Notes under the pieces: model-generated
Seen by the model: only the letters and a program-made list of their open reading frames with translations
The model's database searches: none
What the model was told of the DNA's origin: nothing
In this document: positions 34,002 to 42,062 of the stretch, one piece after another
Layout: each line of letters begins with the position of its first letter
Numbering within the stretch: position 1 is the stretch's first letter
Program-made: the position numbers and the translations under genes
NCBI RefSeq assembly: GCF_036226665.1
Contig: NZ_CP109007.1
Coordinates: 1,798,001-1,862,000, forward strand
Length of the DNA: 64,000 nucleotides
Source of the DNA: Streptomyces sp. NBC_00691
GTDB lineage: Bacteria; Actinomycetota; Actinomycetes; Streptomycetales; Streptomycetaceae
Direction of reading: 5' to 3'

Positions 34002-34798
34002 AAGCGTCCTACACCGCCGGGCCGGACCTCCACGTCCTCCCCTCGGCACTGCCCATCCCGGGCCTCGGCGACCAGCCGGTGAACGCCTTCCTCCTCCGGT
34101 CCGGCCAGCCGATCCTCGTGGACACCGGCATGCCCGTGGACCGGGAGGGCTTCCTGGAATCCCTCTGGTCGCTGATCGAGCCGGCCGATCTGCGCTGGAT
34201 CGTCGTCACCCACGACGACCGCGACCACACCGGCGCCCTCGCCCGGATCCTGGAGGCCTCGCCCAACGCGAAGGTCCTCACCAACGCAATATCGCTGACA
34301 CGAATATCGGAAGAGTTCAGCATTCCGCAGGATCGGGTCGTCACCGCGAACCCGGGAAGCCGCGTGAAAGTCGGCGACCGTGAGCTGAGTTTTCACCGGC
34401 CGCCCACTTTCGATTCACCCGGAACTCTCGCCGTGTTCGACCATTCCGATGGCACGCTCTACAGCTCCGACAGTTTCGGGACCGTCGTCGAGGAAATCAG
34501 CCAGGAGTTCACCGACCTTTCGGAGGCTGAATTCTTCCACGGCTTCGAGGTCCTGAACCGGGCGATAGCCCCGTGGACCGCGCTGGTCGACGAGACGAAA
34601 TTCCTCCGGCCGGTGCACGAGCTGGCCGCCCTGCGCCCCGCGAAGCTGCTGAGCGCCCATGGGCCGACCGTCCGCGAGGCCGCCGTACCGCGGCTCTTCG
34701 AGGCGATGGCCCGTATCCCCTCCCTGCCCGCCTGGCTGCCCGGCGCCGACCTCGACCTCGAGGCCGCGCTCGACGCCGTCGAGCCCCCCGCCGCCTGA
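33998..34798 (+). CDS. MBL-fold protein with a flavodiiron-like HxDxDH metal motif
   Basis: A 266-residue metallo-beta-lactamase-fold protein in which the hydrolase motif HxHxDH reads THDDRDHTG, so the second His is Asp. Acidic replacement at that position is typical of diiron flavodiiron and oxygen-binding (ODP) proteins rather than zinc hydrolases. LVDTG precedes it; DHSDGTLYSSDSFG and LLSAHGP supply later ligands. Bases about 34285-34570 are clearly lower in GC and include ATA and ACA codons, unusual here. It is followed 26 bases later by a DsbA-family gene and then by the roh operon. An O2-sensing or redox role is inferred. Confidence 0.75.
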   Translation: MKASYTAGPDLHVLPSALPIPGLGDQPVNAFLLRSGQPILVDTGMPVDREGFLESLWSLIEPADLRWIVVTHDDRDHTGALARILEASPNAKVLTNAISLTRISEEFSIPQDRVVTANPGSRVKVGDRELSFHRPPTFDSPGTLAVFDHSDGTLYSSDSFGTVVEEISQEFTDLSEAEFFHGFEVLNRAIAPWTALVDETKFLRPVHELAALRPAKLLSAHGPTVREAAVPRLFEAMARIPSLPAWLPGADLDLEAALDAVEPPAA

Positions 34799-34824
34799 GA
34801 TCCCCGCACCAACCGAGGAGAACC

Positions 34825-35526
34825 ATGTCCGACCCGACCACCGCCGACCTGACGCCGCCGCGCGGAGTCGTCACCGTCTTCTCCGACATCTGGTGTTCCT
34901 TCGCGCACATCGCGATCCACCGGCTGCACACCACCCGGGCCCGCCTCGGCCTGGAGGAGCAGGTCGCCTTCGACCTGCGCGCCTTCCCGCTCGAACTGCT
35001 CAACGACGCCCCGAGCCCGCGCCCCGGCACGGACAGCGAGGTCGCCCGGATGGCAAGCCTCGAGCCGGCCGCCGGCTGGCAGCTGTGGCAGGCCAAGGAC
35101 TGGCTCTACCCGTCGACGACCCTGCCCGCCCTGGAGGCGGTGCTCGCCGCCAAGGAGCAGAGCCTGCGCGCCTCGGAGCAGCTCGACCTCGGGCTGCGCC
35201 GGGCCTTCTGGGCCGAGTCGCGCTGCATCAGCCACCGCAAGGTGATCCTCGACGTGGCCGCCGACACCGGCGCCGTCGACGTCGACGCCCTCGCCGAGGC
35301 CCTGGACGACGGGCGCGCGCGCCGGGCGCTCTCCGACCAGGCGGCGCTCGCCCAGAGCGACCGGGTCGACTGCAGCCCCCATCTGTTCCTGCCCGACGGC
35401 TCCGACCACGCCAACCCCGGTATCGAGGTGGACTGGGAGGGCGCCTACGGCATCGGCTGGCCGGTGATCGGTTCGGACGACCCGAAGGTGTTCGAGGACA
35501 TCCTGCTGAAGGCCGCCACTGAATAG
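34825..35526 (+). CDS. DsbA-family/HCCA-isomerase-like thioredoxin-fold protein
   Basis: A 233-residue cytoplasmic protein of the DsbA/FrnE superfamily. The active-site motif after the first strand is DIWCSF (C24), one cysteine where DsbA has CxxC, as in kappa-class transferase and 2-hydroxychromene-2-carboxylate isomerase relatives. A long helical insertion follows, then the cis-Pro region [10 protein letters not shown] and [11 protein letters not shown]. It may bind a thiol or a small electrophile rather than make disulphides. It pairs with the ODP-like MBL gene and is followed by the strong terminator that closes this transcript. Confidence 0.78.
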   Translation: MSDPTTADLTPPRGVVTVFSDIWCSFAHIAIHRLHTTRARLGLEEQVAFDLRAFPLELLNDAPSPRPGTDSEVARMASLEPAAGWQLWQAKDWLYPSTTLPALEAVLAAKEQSLRASEQLDLGLRRAFWAESRCISHRKVILDVAADTGAVDVDALAEALDDGRARRALSDQAALAQSDRVDCSPHLFLPDGSDHANPGIEVDWEGAYGIGWPVIGSDDPKVFEDILLKAATE

Positions 35527-35561
35527 TTGAATACGCCGCCAAAAAGCGGCCGCAGCACCTG

Positions 35562-35615
35562 AACGACGGCCAGGCATTCCTTTACGAGGGATGCCTGGCC
35601 GTCGTTCCTTTTTTT
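35562..35615 (+). terminator. Strong intrinsic terminator ahead of the roh operon
   Basis: A perfect 16-base stem (35562-35577 with 35591-35606) with a 13-base loop is followed directly by a run of seven T residues (35609-35615), the clearest Rho-independent terminator in the window. It separates the MBL/DsbA pair from the azomycin genes. Confidence 0.92.
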
Positions 35616-35663
35616 CGCCCGCAGAACATCGCGGTGATTATTAATTGCGTGACCCGGCCGTTA

Positions 35664-35692
35664 TTCGCAAGGCCGGTCGAAGCTCCTACAGT
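35664..35692 (+). promoter_or_regulatory. Probable promoter of the roh operon
   Basis: TTCGCA (35664-35669) and TACAGT (35687-35692) are spaced by 17 bases, in an unusually AT-rich stretch. A perfect 12-base palindrome, CCGGAATTCCGG (35704-35715), lies just downstream and could be an operator over the transcription start. Confidence 0.5.
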
Positions 35693-35747
35693 CGTTCACG
35701 CCGCCGGAATTCCGGACGGAGATTCGTATCGACAGCGGGAGTTCTTC

Positions 35748-36926
35748 ATGTCGTTGACCGACAAGGCAGACGTCAGCACGTTCGTCGACCTCACCCAGCA
35801 CGAGATCGAAGCCCTGAAGACCCGGTTCAACCTGGCCGACGCGCATACCCACCAGCGTCAGTCCACCTCCCAGGAGCGGATCGTCTCGCGGCTTCCCGAG
35901 CTCTGGCACGAGTCCGAGTCGAAGCAGCAGGCGCACTTCGAGCGGCAGTTCCTGGACGCCTTCTTCCGGCTGCACCAGCAGCCCACCGCCCGCGCGATGG
36001 GCCGGACGCTCCTTTCGTACTCCGCGAGCGTGTCGACCATGGTCGCCGGCATGTTCCTCAAGCAGCGCGGCATGTCCGTGCAGTTGGTCGAGCCCTGCTT
36101 CGACAACCTGGTCGACCTGCTGCGCAACATGCAGGTGCCGATCGCCCCGTTCGCCGAGTCGGCGCTGCACGACAAGGACGCGATCTACGAGCGTCTCGTC
36201 GAGGAGATCACCGCGGACGCCATCTACCTCGTCGACCCCAACAACCCCACCGGGTTCACCCTGCTCGCCGAGAAGCTGGAGGGCTTCCGCGAGGTCGTCC
36301 GTTACTGCGTGGACCACGACAAGGTCCTGGTGATGGACTTCTGCTTCGCGTCCTTCGCGCTCTGTGACGAGGGCATCGGCCGGGTGGACATCTACCAGCT
36401 GCTGGAGGAGTCCGGCGTCACGTACATGGTCATGGAGGACACCGGCAAGACCTGGCCGATCCAGGACGCCAAGTGCGCCATGATCACGGCCAGCCAGAAC
36501 ATCCAGGAGGAGGTCTACAACCTCCACACCAGCGTCCTCCTGAACGTCTCGCCCTTCGTCCTCAACATGGTCACGCAGTACGTCGAGGACTCCATCACCG
36601 ACGGCTTCGCCTCCGTCCGCGACATCATCCGCACCAACGGCGAGGCCGCCCGCAACGCCCTGAGCGGCACCATCCTGGAGTTCCAGGAGCCCGTCGTCGG
36701 TACCAGCGTCGCCTGGTTCCGCATCAAGCCGGAGCACCTGACCGCCACCCAGCTCCAGGCCGTCCTCTTCGACGAGGAGGTGTACGTCCTGCCGGGCACC
36801 TTCTTCTACTGGAACACCAAGGAGAAGGGCGAGCGCTTCGTGCGCCTGGCCCTGGCCCGCGAGCCGGAGCTGTTCGCCGGCGCGATGGAGCGGATGCGGA
36901 AGGTGCTCGAGCGCTATGCCGGCTGA
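35748..36926 (+). CDS. rohP: PLP-dependent L-arginine oxidase/hydroxylase, RohP (azomycin pathway)
   Basis: A 392-residue fold-type I PLP enzyme related to Mpp[12 protein letters not shown] (residues 91-101) contacts the PLP phosphate, [10 protein letters not shown] is at 161-170, D197 lies in VMDFCF and Lys234 in EDTGKTWP should form the Schiff base. RohP uses O2 and PLP to turn L-arginine into 4-hydroxy-2-ketoarginine, the first step to 2-nitroimidazole. An ordinary aminotransferase is the alternative, but the neighbours argue otherwise. The ATG at 35748 has GGGAG six bases upstream; an in-frame start at 35634 would include the promoter. It overlaps rohQ by 11 bases. Confidence 0.88.
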   Translation: MSLTDKADVSTFVDLTQHEIEALKTRFNLADAHTHQRQSTSQERIVSRLPELWHESESKQQAHFERQFLDAFFRLHQQPTARAMGRTLLSYSASVSTMVAGMFLKQRGMSVQLVEPCFDNLVDLLRNMQVPIAPFAESALHDKDAIYERLVEEITADAIYLVDPNNPTGFTLLAEKLEGFREVVRYCVDHDKVLVMDFCFASFALCDEGIGRVDIYQLLEESGVTYMVMEDTGKTWPIQDAKCAMITASQNIQEEVYNLHTSVLLNVSPFVLNMVTQYVEDSITDGFASVRDIIRTNGEAARNALSGTILEFQEPVVGTSVAWFRIKPEHLTATQLQAVLFDEEVYVLPGTFFYWNTKEKGERFVRLALAREPELFAGAMERMRKVLERYAG

Positions 36927-37461
36927 CACCGACCCGGTGGTGTTCATCGACGCCACGACGTTCATGGGCATGCACAGCAAGGACGAAACGGTCCGCGTGG
37001 CCGCCAAGGCCTTCTTCGCCGGCCGGCTGGCCGCAGGGGAAGCGGGCGGGGTCGTCATGAGCTGGGAGCAGGTCGGCCGCTGCGACGACCTCGTGTGGGG
37101 TTACGAACGCGGCCTGCAGGACGAGTACTACCCGTTCATGGACGTCCTCCACACGGACCTGGCCATCGACCGGATCGCCTACGCCGAGGACGACGTCCGC
37201 CGGGCCTTCACCGAGCCCGCGCTCGACGGTCTGCCGACCCATGAACGCCTGCTGCTCGCCCAGGTCATCGGCCGCGGGGGCGTGCTCCACACGGCGAGCC
37301 CCCGGCTCGTCCGGGCGGCGGCCGGCCTGCCCGTCGTACCGCTGGCCCCGCTCGCCCCGGCCGACGCTCCCGCCCTCGGCGAGGAGCCGTCGTTCCCCGC
37401 GTACCTGGAGGACCTCTACCAGCGGTCGCTGGTCCTGAAGGTCGTCTCCGAAATCCTCTGA
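36916..37461 (+). CDS. rohQ: PIN-fold-like protein, RohQ (2-aminoimidazole-forming step)
   Basis: A 181-residue protein resembling a PIN domain in layout, with VVFIDATTF at the first strand, VMSWEQVG and [22 protein letters not shown], but the later acidic residues of the nuclease site are replaced (THER where Asp is expected, TASPR for TxD). It is therefore unlikely to be a toxin nuclease. In the azomycin pathway the protein between RohP and RohR closes guanidinoacetaldehyde to 2-aminoimidazole with loss of water. The gene overlaps rohP by 11 bases. The symbol rests on gene order and recollection of the pathway. Confidence 0.72.
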   Translation: MPADTDPVVFIDATTFMGMHSKDETVRVAAKAFFAGRLAAGEAGGVVMSWEQVGRCDDLVWGYERGLQDEYYPFMDVLHTDLAIDRIAYAEDDVRRAFTEPALDGLPTHERLLLAQVIGRGGVLHTASPRLVRAAAGLPVVPLAPLAPADAPALGEEPSFPAYLEDLYQRSLVLKVVSEIL

Positions 37462-37486
37462 AGTCGTTCCGAAGGGCACCCCTCTC

Positions 37487-38293
37487 ATGCCTGGCACCTA
37501 CTCCGGGACCGTCGTCCCGCTGATCACCCCGTTCGACGAGAACGGCGTCGTCGACGAGCCGAGCGTCGTCCGCCTCCTGGACCACATCCGCGCCGAGGTC
37601 AACGGCTTCATGCCGGCCCTGACCTCCGGCGAGGGCTGGAAGCTCGACGCACGGCAGTGGCAGGACGTCGTCACGTACACCGTCCGGCACGCGGGTGGTC
37701 TGCCCGTCCTCGCCGGCATCCAGCTCCCCGACACCGACGCGGTGATCGACCGGGCCCGGACGGCGGCCGAGATCGGCGCCGACGCCGTCGTCGTCACCAC
37801 GCCGTTCGGCGCCGAGGTGACGCAGGACCGGATCGTCGAGCACTACAAGGCGATCCGCGCGGCCCTCGACATCCCGATCTTCCTCTACAACGAGGAGGCG
37901 CTCTCGGGCAATCGCATCGAGTTCGACACCCTGATCCGGATCTGCAAGGAGATCCCGGGGATCGTCGGCATCAAGGAGTCCAGCGGCGACGCCGCGTTCA
38001 CCCGGAACATGGCCGAGGCCGGCACCGGCATCCCGGTCTTCGAGGGCTGGGAGAACCTCCTCGTCGACGCCCGCGGCATCGACGGATTCATCGGCCCGCT
38101 GGCCAACCTCGAACCCTCGCTCTGCAACGCGATGCTGGTCGACCCCACCCCCGACCGGCAGGCGGAGATCAACACCGTCTGCGAGCGGTACGGCGTCTTC
38201 AAGGACGACTGGTACCGCTGGGTCAAGAAGGAACTGCACCGGCGCGGCGTGATCTCCTCCCCGACCGTGCACGAGGAGGCGAAGGCGGCATGA
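37487..38293 (+). CDS. rohR: DHDPS/NanA-family retro-aldolase, RohR
   Basis: A 268-residue class I aldolase of the dihydrodipicolinate synthase family. Schiff-base Lys163 is in IVGIKESSGD and Tyr134 in IFLYNE; the TTPFG loop is at residues 104-108. TSGEGWKLD replaces the usual GTTGE substrate loop, so this is not a lysine-pathway DapA. RohR cleaves 4-hydroxy-2-ketoarginine to pyruvate and guanidinoacetaldehyde. AAGGG precedes the ATG. The stop overlaps rohS (ATGA). Confidence 0.86.
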   Translation: MPGTYSGTVVPLITPFDENGVVDEPSVVRLLDHIRAEVNGFMPALTSGEGWKLDARQWQDVVTYTVRHAGGLPVLAGIQLPDTDAVIDRARTAAEIGADAVVVTTPFGAEVTQDRIVEHYKAIRAALDIPIFLYNEEALSGNRIEFDTLIRICKEIPGIVGIKESSGDAAFTRNMAEAGTGIPVFEGWENLLVDARGIDGFIGPLANLEPSLCNAMLVDPTPDRQAEINTVCERYGVFKDDWYRWVKKELHRRGVISSPTVHEEAKAA

Positions 38294-39171
38294 GCACCAC
38301 CCCCGCCGCTCCCTCCGCGTCCGCCGTCCCGGTGGCCGCGCACTCGATCACCGCCCCGGCCGCGACCTCCCAGCGCGAGCTGCACAGCCTCTACCGGCGG
38401 GTCCCCAACCTCGGCGACTACGGGTCGATGACCGCGATCGAGGAGCGCTGGATCCTCCCCAAGGCGCGGGCGTACGAGGCCTCCGCGCCCCGGTTCGGCT
38501 CCCCCGGCGAACTCCTCCAGGCGCTCAAGGAGTTCCTCGCCGAGGAGGAGGCGGCGCTCCCGGAGAGCGCGACCTTCCTCGCCGAGCACGCGACGCTCGA
38601 CCAGTTCAAGGTCGTGGTGCGACAGTTCGCGCTGGACGGCCTCACCGAGTCGGAGTCGCTGCTCCCGGTCGTGCCCCGGCTCCCGTACCGCTCGGCGATG
38701 GCGGTCTTCCGCGTCCTCATCGACGAACTCGGCTGCGGCAACGAGGAGAAGGCGCACTCCCAGCTCTACCGTGACCTGCTCACCGAGCTGGGCATGAGCC
38801 TCCGTCTCGACGACTACCTCGACGAGACGACCCCCGAGTGCTTCGCCTACGTCAACATGTTCCACTGGCTGGCGAGCCGGGCCCCGTCGCCCCAGTACTT
38901 CCTGGGCGCGTACGCCTACTTCGAGACCAGCGTCCTGTTCGCCTTCCAGAGTTTCGCCCGGGCGGCGCGGCGGCTCGGGATCACCCAGGACGCCTACTAC
39001 ACCGAGCACCTCTACATCGACTCGTACCACAGCAGTCATATGCGTACGGCGATCCGCGCGCTCGAGGAGCCGGACCTGGCCAAGATCTGGGCGGGCGTGC
39101 GACTGGCCTCCGACATCGTCGGCACGGCCACGGAGGCGGCCGTCGCGCGAGCCCGGGAGACCGTCGCATGA
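38290..39171 (+). CDS. rohS: Heme-oxygenase-like diiron N-oxygenase, RohS
   Basis: A 293-residue all-helical protein of the iron-containing redox enzyme (HDO) family. Probable ligands are a Glu in DGLTESESL (about E120), E146 and H156 in DELGCGNEEKAHSQLY, E212 in FETSVLF, then H240, D244 and H247 in TEHLYIDSYHSSH. This matches the carboxylate/histidine pattern of HDO diiron oxygenases. RohS oxidises the amino group of 2-aminoimidazole to a nitro group, giving azomycin. About 28 N-terminal residues are disordered. ATGA overlaps join it to rohR and rohT, so a Rieske partner is made in step. Confidence 0.88.
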   Translation: MSTTPAAPSASAVPVAAHSITAPAATSQRELHSLYRRVPNLGDYGSMTAIEERWILPKARAYEASAPRFGSPGELLQALKEFLAEEEAALPESATFLAEHATLDQFKVVVRQFALDGLTESESLLPVVPRLPYRSAMAVFRVLIDELGCGNEEKAHSQLYRDLLTELGMSLRLDDYLDETTPECFAYVNMFHWLASRAPSPQYFLGAYAYFETSVLFAFQSFARAARRLGITQDAYYTEHLYIDSYHSSHMRTAIRALEEPDLAKIWAGVRLASDIVGTATEAAVARARETVA

Positions 39172-39575
39172 CGGCCGTGCCCGCGGGGCGGCGGCGGGGC
39201 TCCGACGAGCCCATGGTCCGCCAGGTGACCGAGGACCTGGTCCTCGTCGAGGTCGGCGGCCGCAAGGTCCTCGCGGCCGCCGTCTGCCCCCACCGCGGGG
39301 GCCGGCTCAAGTACGGCAGGGTCGACGGGGACAGGCTGCGCATCACCTGCCCCCTGCACCACACCACCTTCGACCTGACCAGCGGAGAGCGCCTGGCGGG
39401 AGCGGCGTGCGCGGCCCTCAGGGTCGTGGACGTCCTGCCCGGGGACCTCAGCGTCCCCGAGCAGCGCGACCCCGCGCACGACAGCTGGTCGGCCGCCCCC
39501 GCCGAGGCGGCCGGTGAGGCGGCCGGTCCGGGAGCGCCGGTCTCCGGGACCGCCCCGTCCGGGGGCGCCTCATGA
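39168..39575 (+). CDS. rohT: Rieske [2Fe-2S] ferredoxin, RohT
   Basis: A 135-residue soluble Rieske protein. Cluster ligands are C40/H42 (CPHRGG) and C61/H64 (CPLHH), with the FDLTSGERLAGAA strand after them; the last 35 residues are an alanine/proline-rich tail. It has no membrane anchor or oxygenase domain, so it is an electron carrier. It is coupled by ATGA overlaps to rohS before it and to the transporter after it, and the reductase two genes on could reduce it. Its most natural role is to feed electrons to the diiron site of RohS. The symbol is from gene order and memory. Confidence 0.82.
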   Translation: MTAVPAGRRRGSDEPMVRQVTEDLVLVEVGGRKVLAAAVCPHRGGRLKYGRVDGDRLRITCPLHHTTFDLTSGERLAGAACAALRVVDVLPGDLSVPEQRDPAHDSWSAAPAEAAGEAAGPGAPVSGTAPSGGAS

Positions 39576-41023
39576 CCACCACACCGACCGGGGCGGCGTC
39601 CACCGTGACGCCGCCCCGCGCGGCGGTCGACCACGACGGCATCGCACCGGTGCCCGAGGCCGAACGCACCTCCACCCCCGGCGACTTCGGCTGGATCTGG
39701 CCCTCCGCGCAGTTCTCCTTCGGCACGGTCGTGCTCGGCGCGCTGCCCGTCGTCTTCGGCCTCGGCTGGTGGGCGTCGGCGAGCGCCATCGCCGTCGGCG
39801 TGGCCGTCGGCACGGCGCTGCTCGCGCCGCTCGCCCGTTTCGGCGTCCGGACCGGCACCAACGATCCCGTGTCCAGCGGCGCGCACTTCGGCGTACGGGG
39901 CAGGGTCGTCGGCAACGTCCTCACGGTGGTGACCGCGCTCGGCTTCTTCGCCATCGCCGTGTGGACGGGCGGCACCGCCGTCATGGTCGCCGGCCACCGG
40001 CTGTTCTCCACCCCCACCGGCCCGGGCGCGCTGACCGCGGCGATGTTCGTGACGGCGGCGGCGGTCGCGCTGGTCGCCGTGCGCGGCCACGAGACCCTCG
40101 TCCGTACGTACAAGGTCACCGCGGTCACCGGCGGCGCGGTCCTCCTCGGCACCGCCCTCGTCCTCGCCCCGGACTTCGACCCGGGCTACGCCGGCGGGAC
40201 CCTCGCGCTCGACAGCACCCTGCACACCTGGCTGCTCGCGGCGACGGCATCGGCCACCGTGCCGCTGTCGTACGCCACCTTCCAGGGCGACTACACCCGC
40301 TACATGCCCGCCTCCACGCCCACCGGCCGGGTGGTGCGGGCCAGCGGGATCTCCATGTTCCTCAGCAGCCTCGCCGCACTGCTCACCGGCGCGTACGTGA
40401 CGACCCTCTTCCCCGTCCCCGACGAGCCGTGGCTCCAGGGCCTGACGGACGCGGTGCCCGGCTGGTTCGCGGTCGCGGTGGTCGTCTTCGGCTTCGCGGG
40501 CACCCTGCCGCAGGCCGGGCTCTGCCTGTACGCGGCCGGGCTCTCCGCCAACTCCGTGTTCTGGCGCTCCTCCCGGGCCGCCGTCACCACGGTGGTCGCG
40601 GTGCTCGCGGCGGCCGTGCTGTACCTCGGCGCGGTCGTGTACGACGCGATGGACGCGATGTCGGCGTTCGTGACGCTGCTCCTCACGGTCGTCGCCCCGT
40701 GGGCGGCGGTCCTCTTCGTCGGGTACGTGCTCCACCGCGGCCGGTACGACGCGGAGGCGCTGCGCACCTTCACCACGGGCGGCGGCGGCCGGTACTGGTA
40801 CACCGGCGGGGTCAATCCGCGGGCCGCCACGGCCTTCGCGCTCGGCTCGGCCGTCGGGGTCCTCTGGGTCAACAACCCCCTGTACACCGGTCCGTTGACC
40901 GACCTCACGGGCGGCGTCGACCTGAGCCTGCCGGCCTCCTTCGCGGTCGCCGCCGTGCTGTACGGGGCGCTGTGCCGGGTGTGGCCGGAGCCGCTGCTGC
41001 CGCCGACACGAGGTGCGAGGTGA
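39572..41023 (+). CDS. NCS1-family cytosine-permease-like transporter
   Basis: A 483-residue membrane protein with about twelve helices. The N-terminus has the NCS1 pattern DFGWIWPSAQFSFGTVVLGA, with GTNDPVSSGAHFGVRGRV and TFQGDYTRYMP further in, as in cytosine and purine permeases (CodB type). These move flat heterocyclic bases. Here it sits between rohT and the reductase, with stop-start overlaps on both sides, so the cargo is probably 2-aminoimidazole, azomycin or a related imidazole; direction is uncertain because the family usually imports. No other nucleobase-salvage gene is near. Confidence 0.86.
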   Translation: MTTTPTGAASTVTPPRAAVDHDGIAPVPEAERTSTPGDFGWIWPSAQFSFGTVVLGALPVVFGLGWWASASAIAVGVAVGTALLAPLARFGVRTGTNDPVSSGAHFGVRGRVVGNVLTVVTALGFFAIAVWTGGTAVMVAGHRLFSTPTGPGALTAAMFVTAAAVALVAVRGHETLVRTYKVTAVTGGAVLLGTALVLAPDFDPGYAGGTLALDSTLHTWLLAATASATVPLSYATFQGDYTRYMPASTPTGRVVRASGISMFLSSLAALLTGAYVTTLFPVPDEPWLQGLTDAVPGWFAVAVVVFGFAGTLPQAGLCLYAAGLSANSVFWRSSRAAVTTVVAVLAAAVLYLGAVVYDAMDAMSAFVTLLLTVVAPWAAVLFVGYVLHRGRYDAEALRTFTTGGGGRYWYTGGVNPRAATAFALGSAVGVLWVNNPLYTGPLTDLTGGVDLSLPASFAVAAVLYGALCRVWPEPLLPPTRGAR

Positions 41024-41985
41024 CGATGACCACCACGGTGCCGCTCACGGTGCGGTCGGTCGTCCCCGAGGCGGAGGGCGTCCTGGGGCTCGTGCTGGCC
41101 GATCCCACGGGCGCCGAGCTGGCCCCGTGGGAGCCAGGCGCCCATCTGGAGGTGACGCTGCCGTCCGGGGCGGTCCGGCACTACTCGCTCTGCGGGGATC
41201 CCGCGGACCGGAGCACGTACCGGCTCGGGGTGCTGCGGGAACGCGAAGGCCGGGGCGGATCGGAGGAGGTGCACACCGCCGTCGGCGCGGGCACGACCCT
41301 CGGGGTGCGGGGCCCGTTCAACCGCTTCCCGCTGGTGGCCGCCGAGCGGTATCTGTTCATCGCGGGCGGCATCGGCATCACCCCACTGCTCCCGATGCTG
41401 CGCTCGCTGCCGCCGGGGTCGTGGTCGCTGCTGTACGGCGGCCGGAGCCTGCCCGCCATGGCGTACCGCGAGGAGCTCTCCGCACTCCCCCAGGTCACGC
41501 TCGTCCCGCAGGACACGGCGGGCCTGCCCGATCTGGACGGAGTCCTGGCGGGGCTGCCGGCCGGGACGGCCGTGTACTGCTGCGGGCCCGAGGGGCTGCT
41601 GCGAGCGGTGGAGGACCGGTGGACGGGCCCCCTGCACACGGAACGGTTCGGGGCGGCGCCCGGGCGGGATGCCGGGACCGGCCAAGGCGTCGAGGCCGGC
41701 GAGGCGGGCGAGGGCGGCGAGGGCTTCGAGGTCGAGCTGCGGCGGAGTGGGCGGACCCTACGCGTGGAGCCCGGTCGCAGCCTGCTCGACGCGGTGCGCG
41801 AGGTGGTGCCCGGGGTCGCCTACTCCTGCGAGGAGGGCTTCTGCGGCACCTGCGAGACGAAGGTGATCGCCGGGACGCCCGAGCACCACGACTCCGTCCT
41901 CGGCGAGGACGAGAAGGCCTCGGGGACGACGATGATGATCTGCGTGGGGCGTTCGCAGAGCCCCCGTCTCGTGCTCGACCTGTGA
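41020..41985 (+). CDS. VanB/PDR-type FAD and [2Fe-2S] oxidoreductase
   Basis: A 321-residue phthalate-dioxygenase-reductase-like protein with three domains: flavin binding (RHYSLCGDP near residue 48), NAD(P)H binding (FIAGGIGITPLLPML, about residues 113-127, and CCGPEGLL) and a C-terminal plant-type ferredoxin (CEEGFCGTCETKV with a later ICVGRS cysteine). A glycine/glutamate-rich linker near residues 222-234 joins the last two. It passes electrons from NAD(P)H through a flavin to Fe-S, which suits RohT and RohS. GTG 41020 overlaps the permease stop; ATG 41026 is an alternative. A long hairpin ends the operon. Confidence 0.88.
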   Translation: MTMTTTVPLTVRSVVPEAEGVLGLVLADPTGAELAPWEPGAHLEVTLPSGAVRHYSLCGDPADRSTYRLGVLREREGRGGSEEVHTAVGAGTTLGVRGPFNRFPLVAAERYLFIAGGIGITPLLPMLRSLPPGSWSLLYGGRSLPAMAYREELSALPQVTLVPQDTAGLPDLDGVLAGLPAGTAVYCCGPEGLLRAVEDRWTGPLHTERFGAAPGRDAGTGQGVEAGEAGEGGEGFEVELRRSGRTLRVEPGRSLLDAVREVVPGVAYSCEEGFCGTCETKVIAGTPEHHDSVLGEDEKASGTTMMICVGRSQSPRLVLDL

Positions 41986-42003
41986 CCCGGCCTCGATCCG
42001 TGA

Positions 42004-42047
42004 CGCGCGGAAGCCCGTACCGAAACGTCGGTACGGGCTTCCGCGCG
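42004..42047. terminator. 20-base perfect hairpin at the end of the roh operon
   Basis: Arms 42004-42023 and 42028-42047 pair perfectly over 20 bases around the loop AACG. It lies between the convergent reductase and Zn-alcohol dehydrogenase genes, where it can stop both. No T tract follows. Confidence 0.85.
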
Positions 42048-42062
42048 CGTCGCCGCCCGGTG

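Noticed and set aside
35634..35747. Upstream in-frame start for RohP
   Set aside because: The extra 38 residues cover the promoter and palindrome, and a good ribosome site lies just before the ATG at 35748.
36916..37461. PIN-domain toxin of a toxin-antitoxin pair
   Set aside because: No antitoxin gene, acidic nuclease residues are lost, and it is locked inside the roh operon by an 11-base overlap with rohP.
37487..38293. DapA for lysine biosynthesis
   Set aside because: The substrate loop differs (TSGEGWKLD) and the gene is coupled to rohS; a pathway-specific retro-aldolase fits better.
39572..41023. Cytosine salvage operon
   Set aside because: No cytosine deaminase; the permease is embedded between rohT and the reductase.
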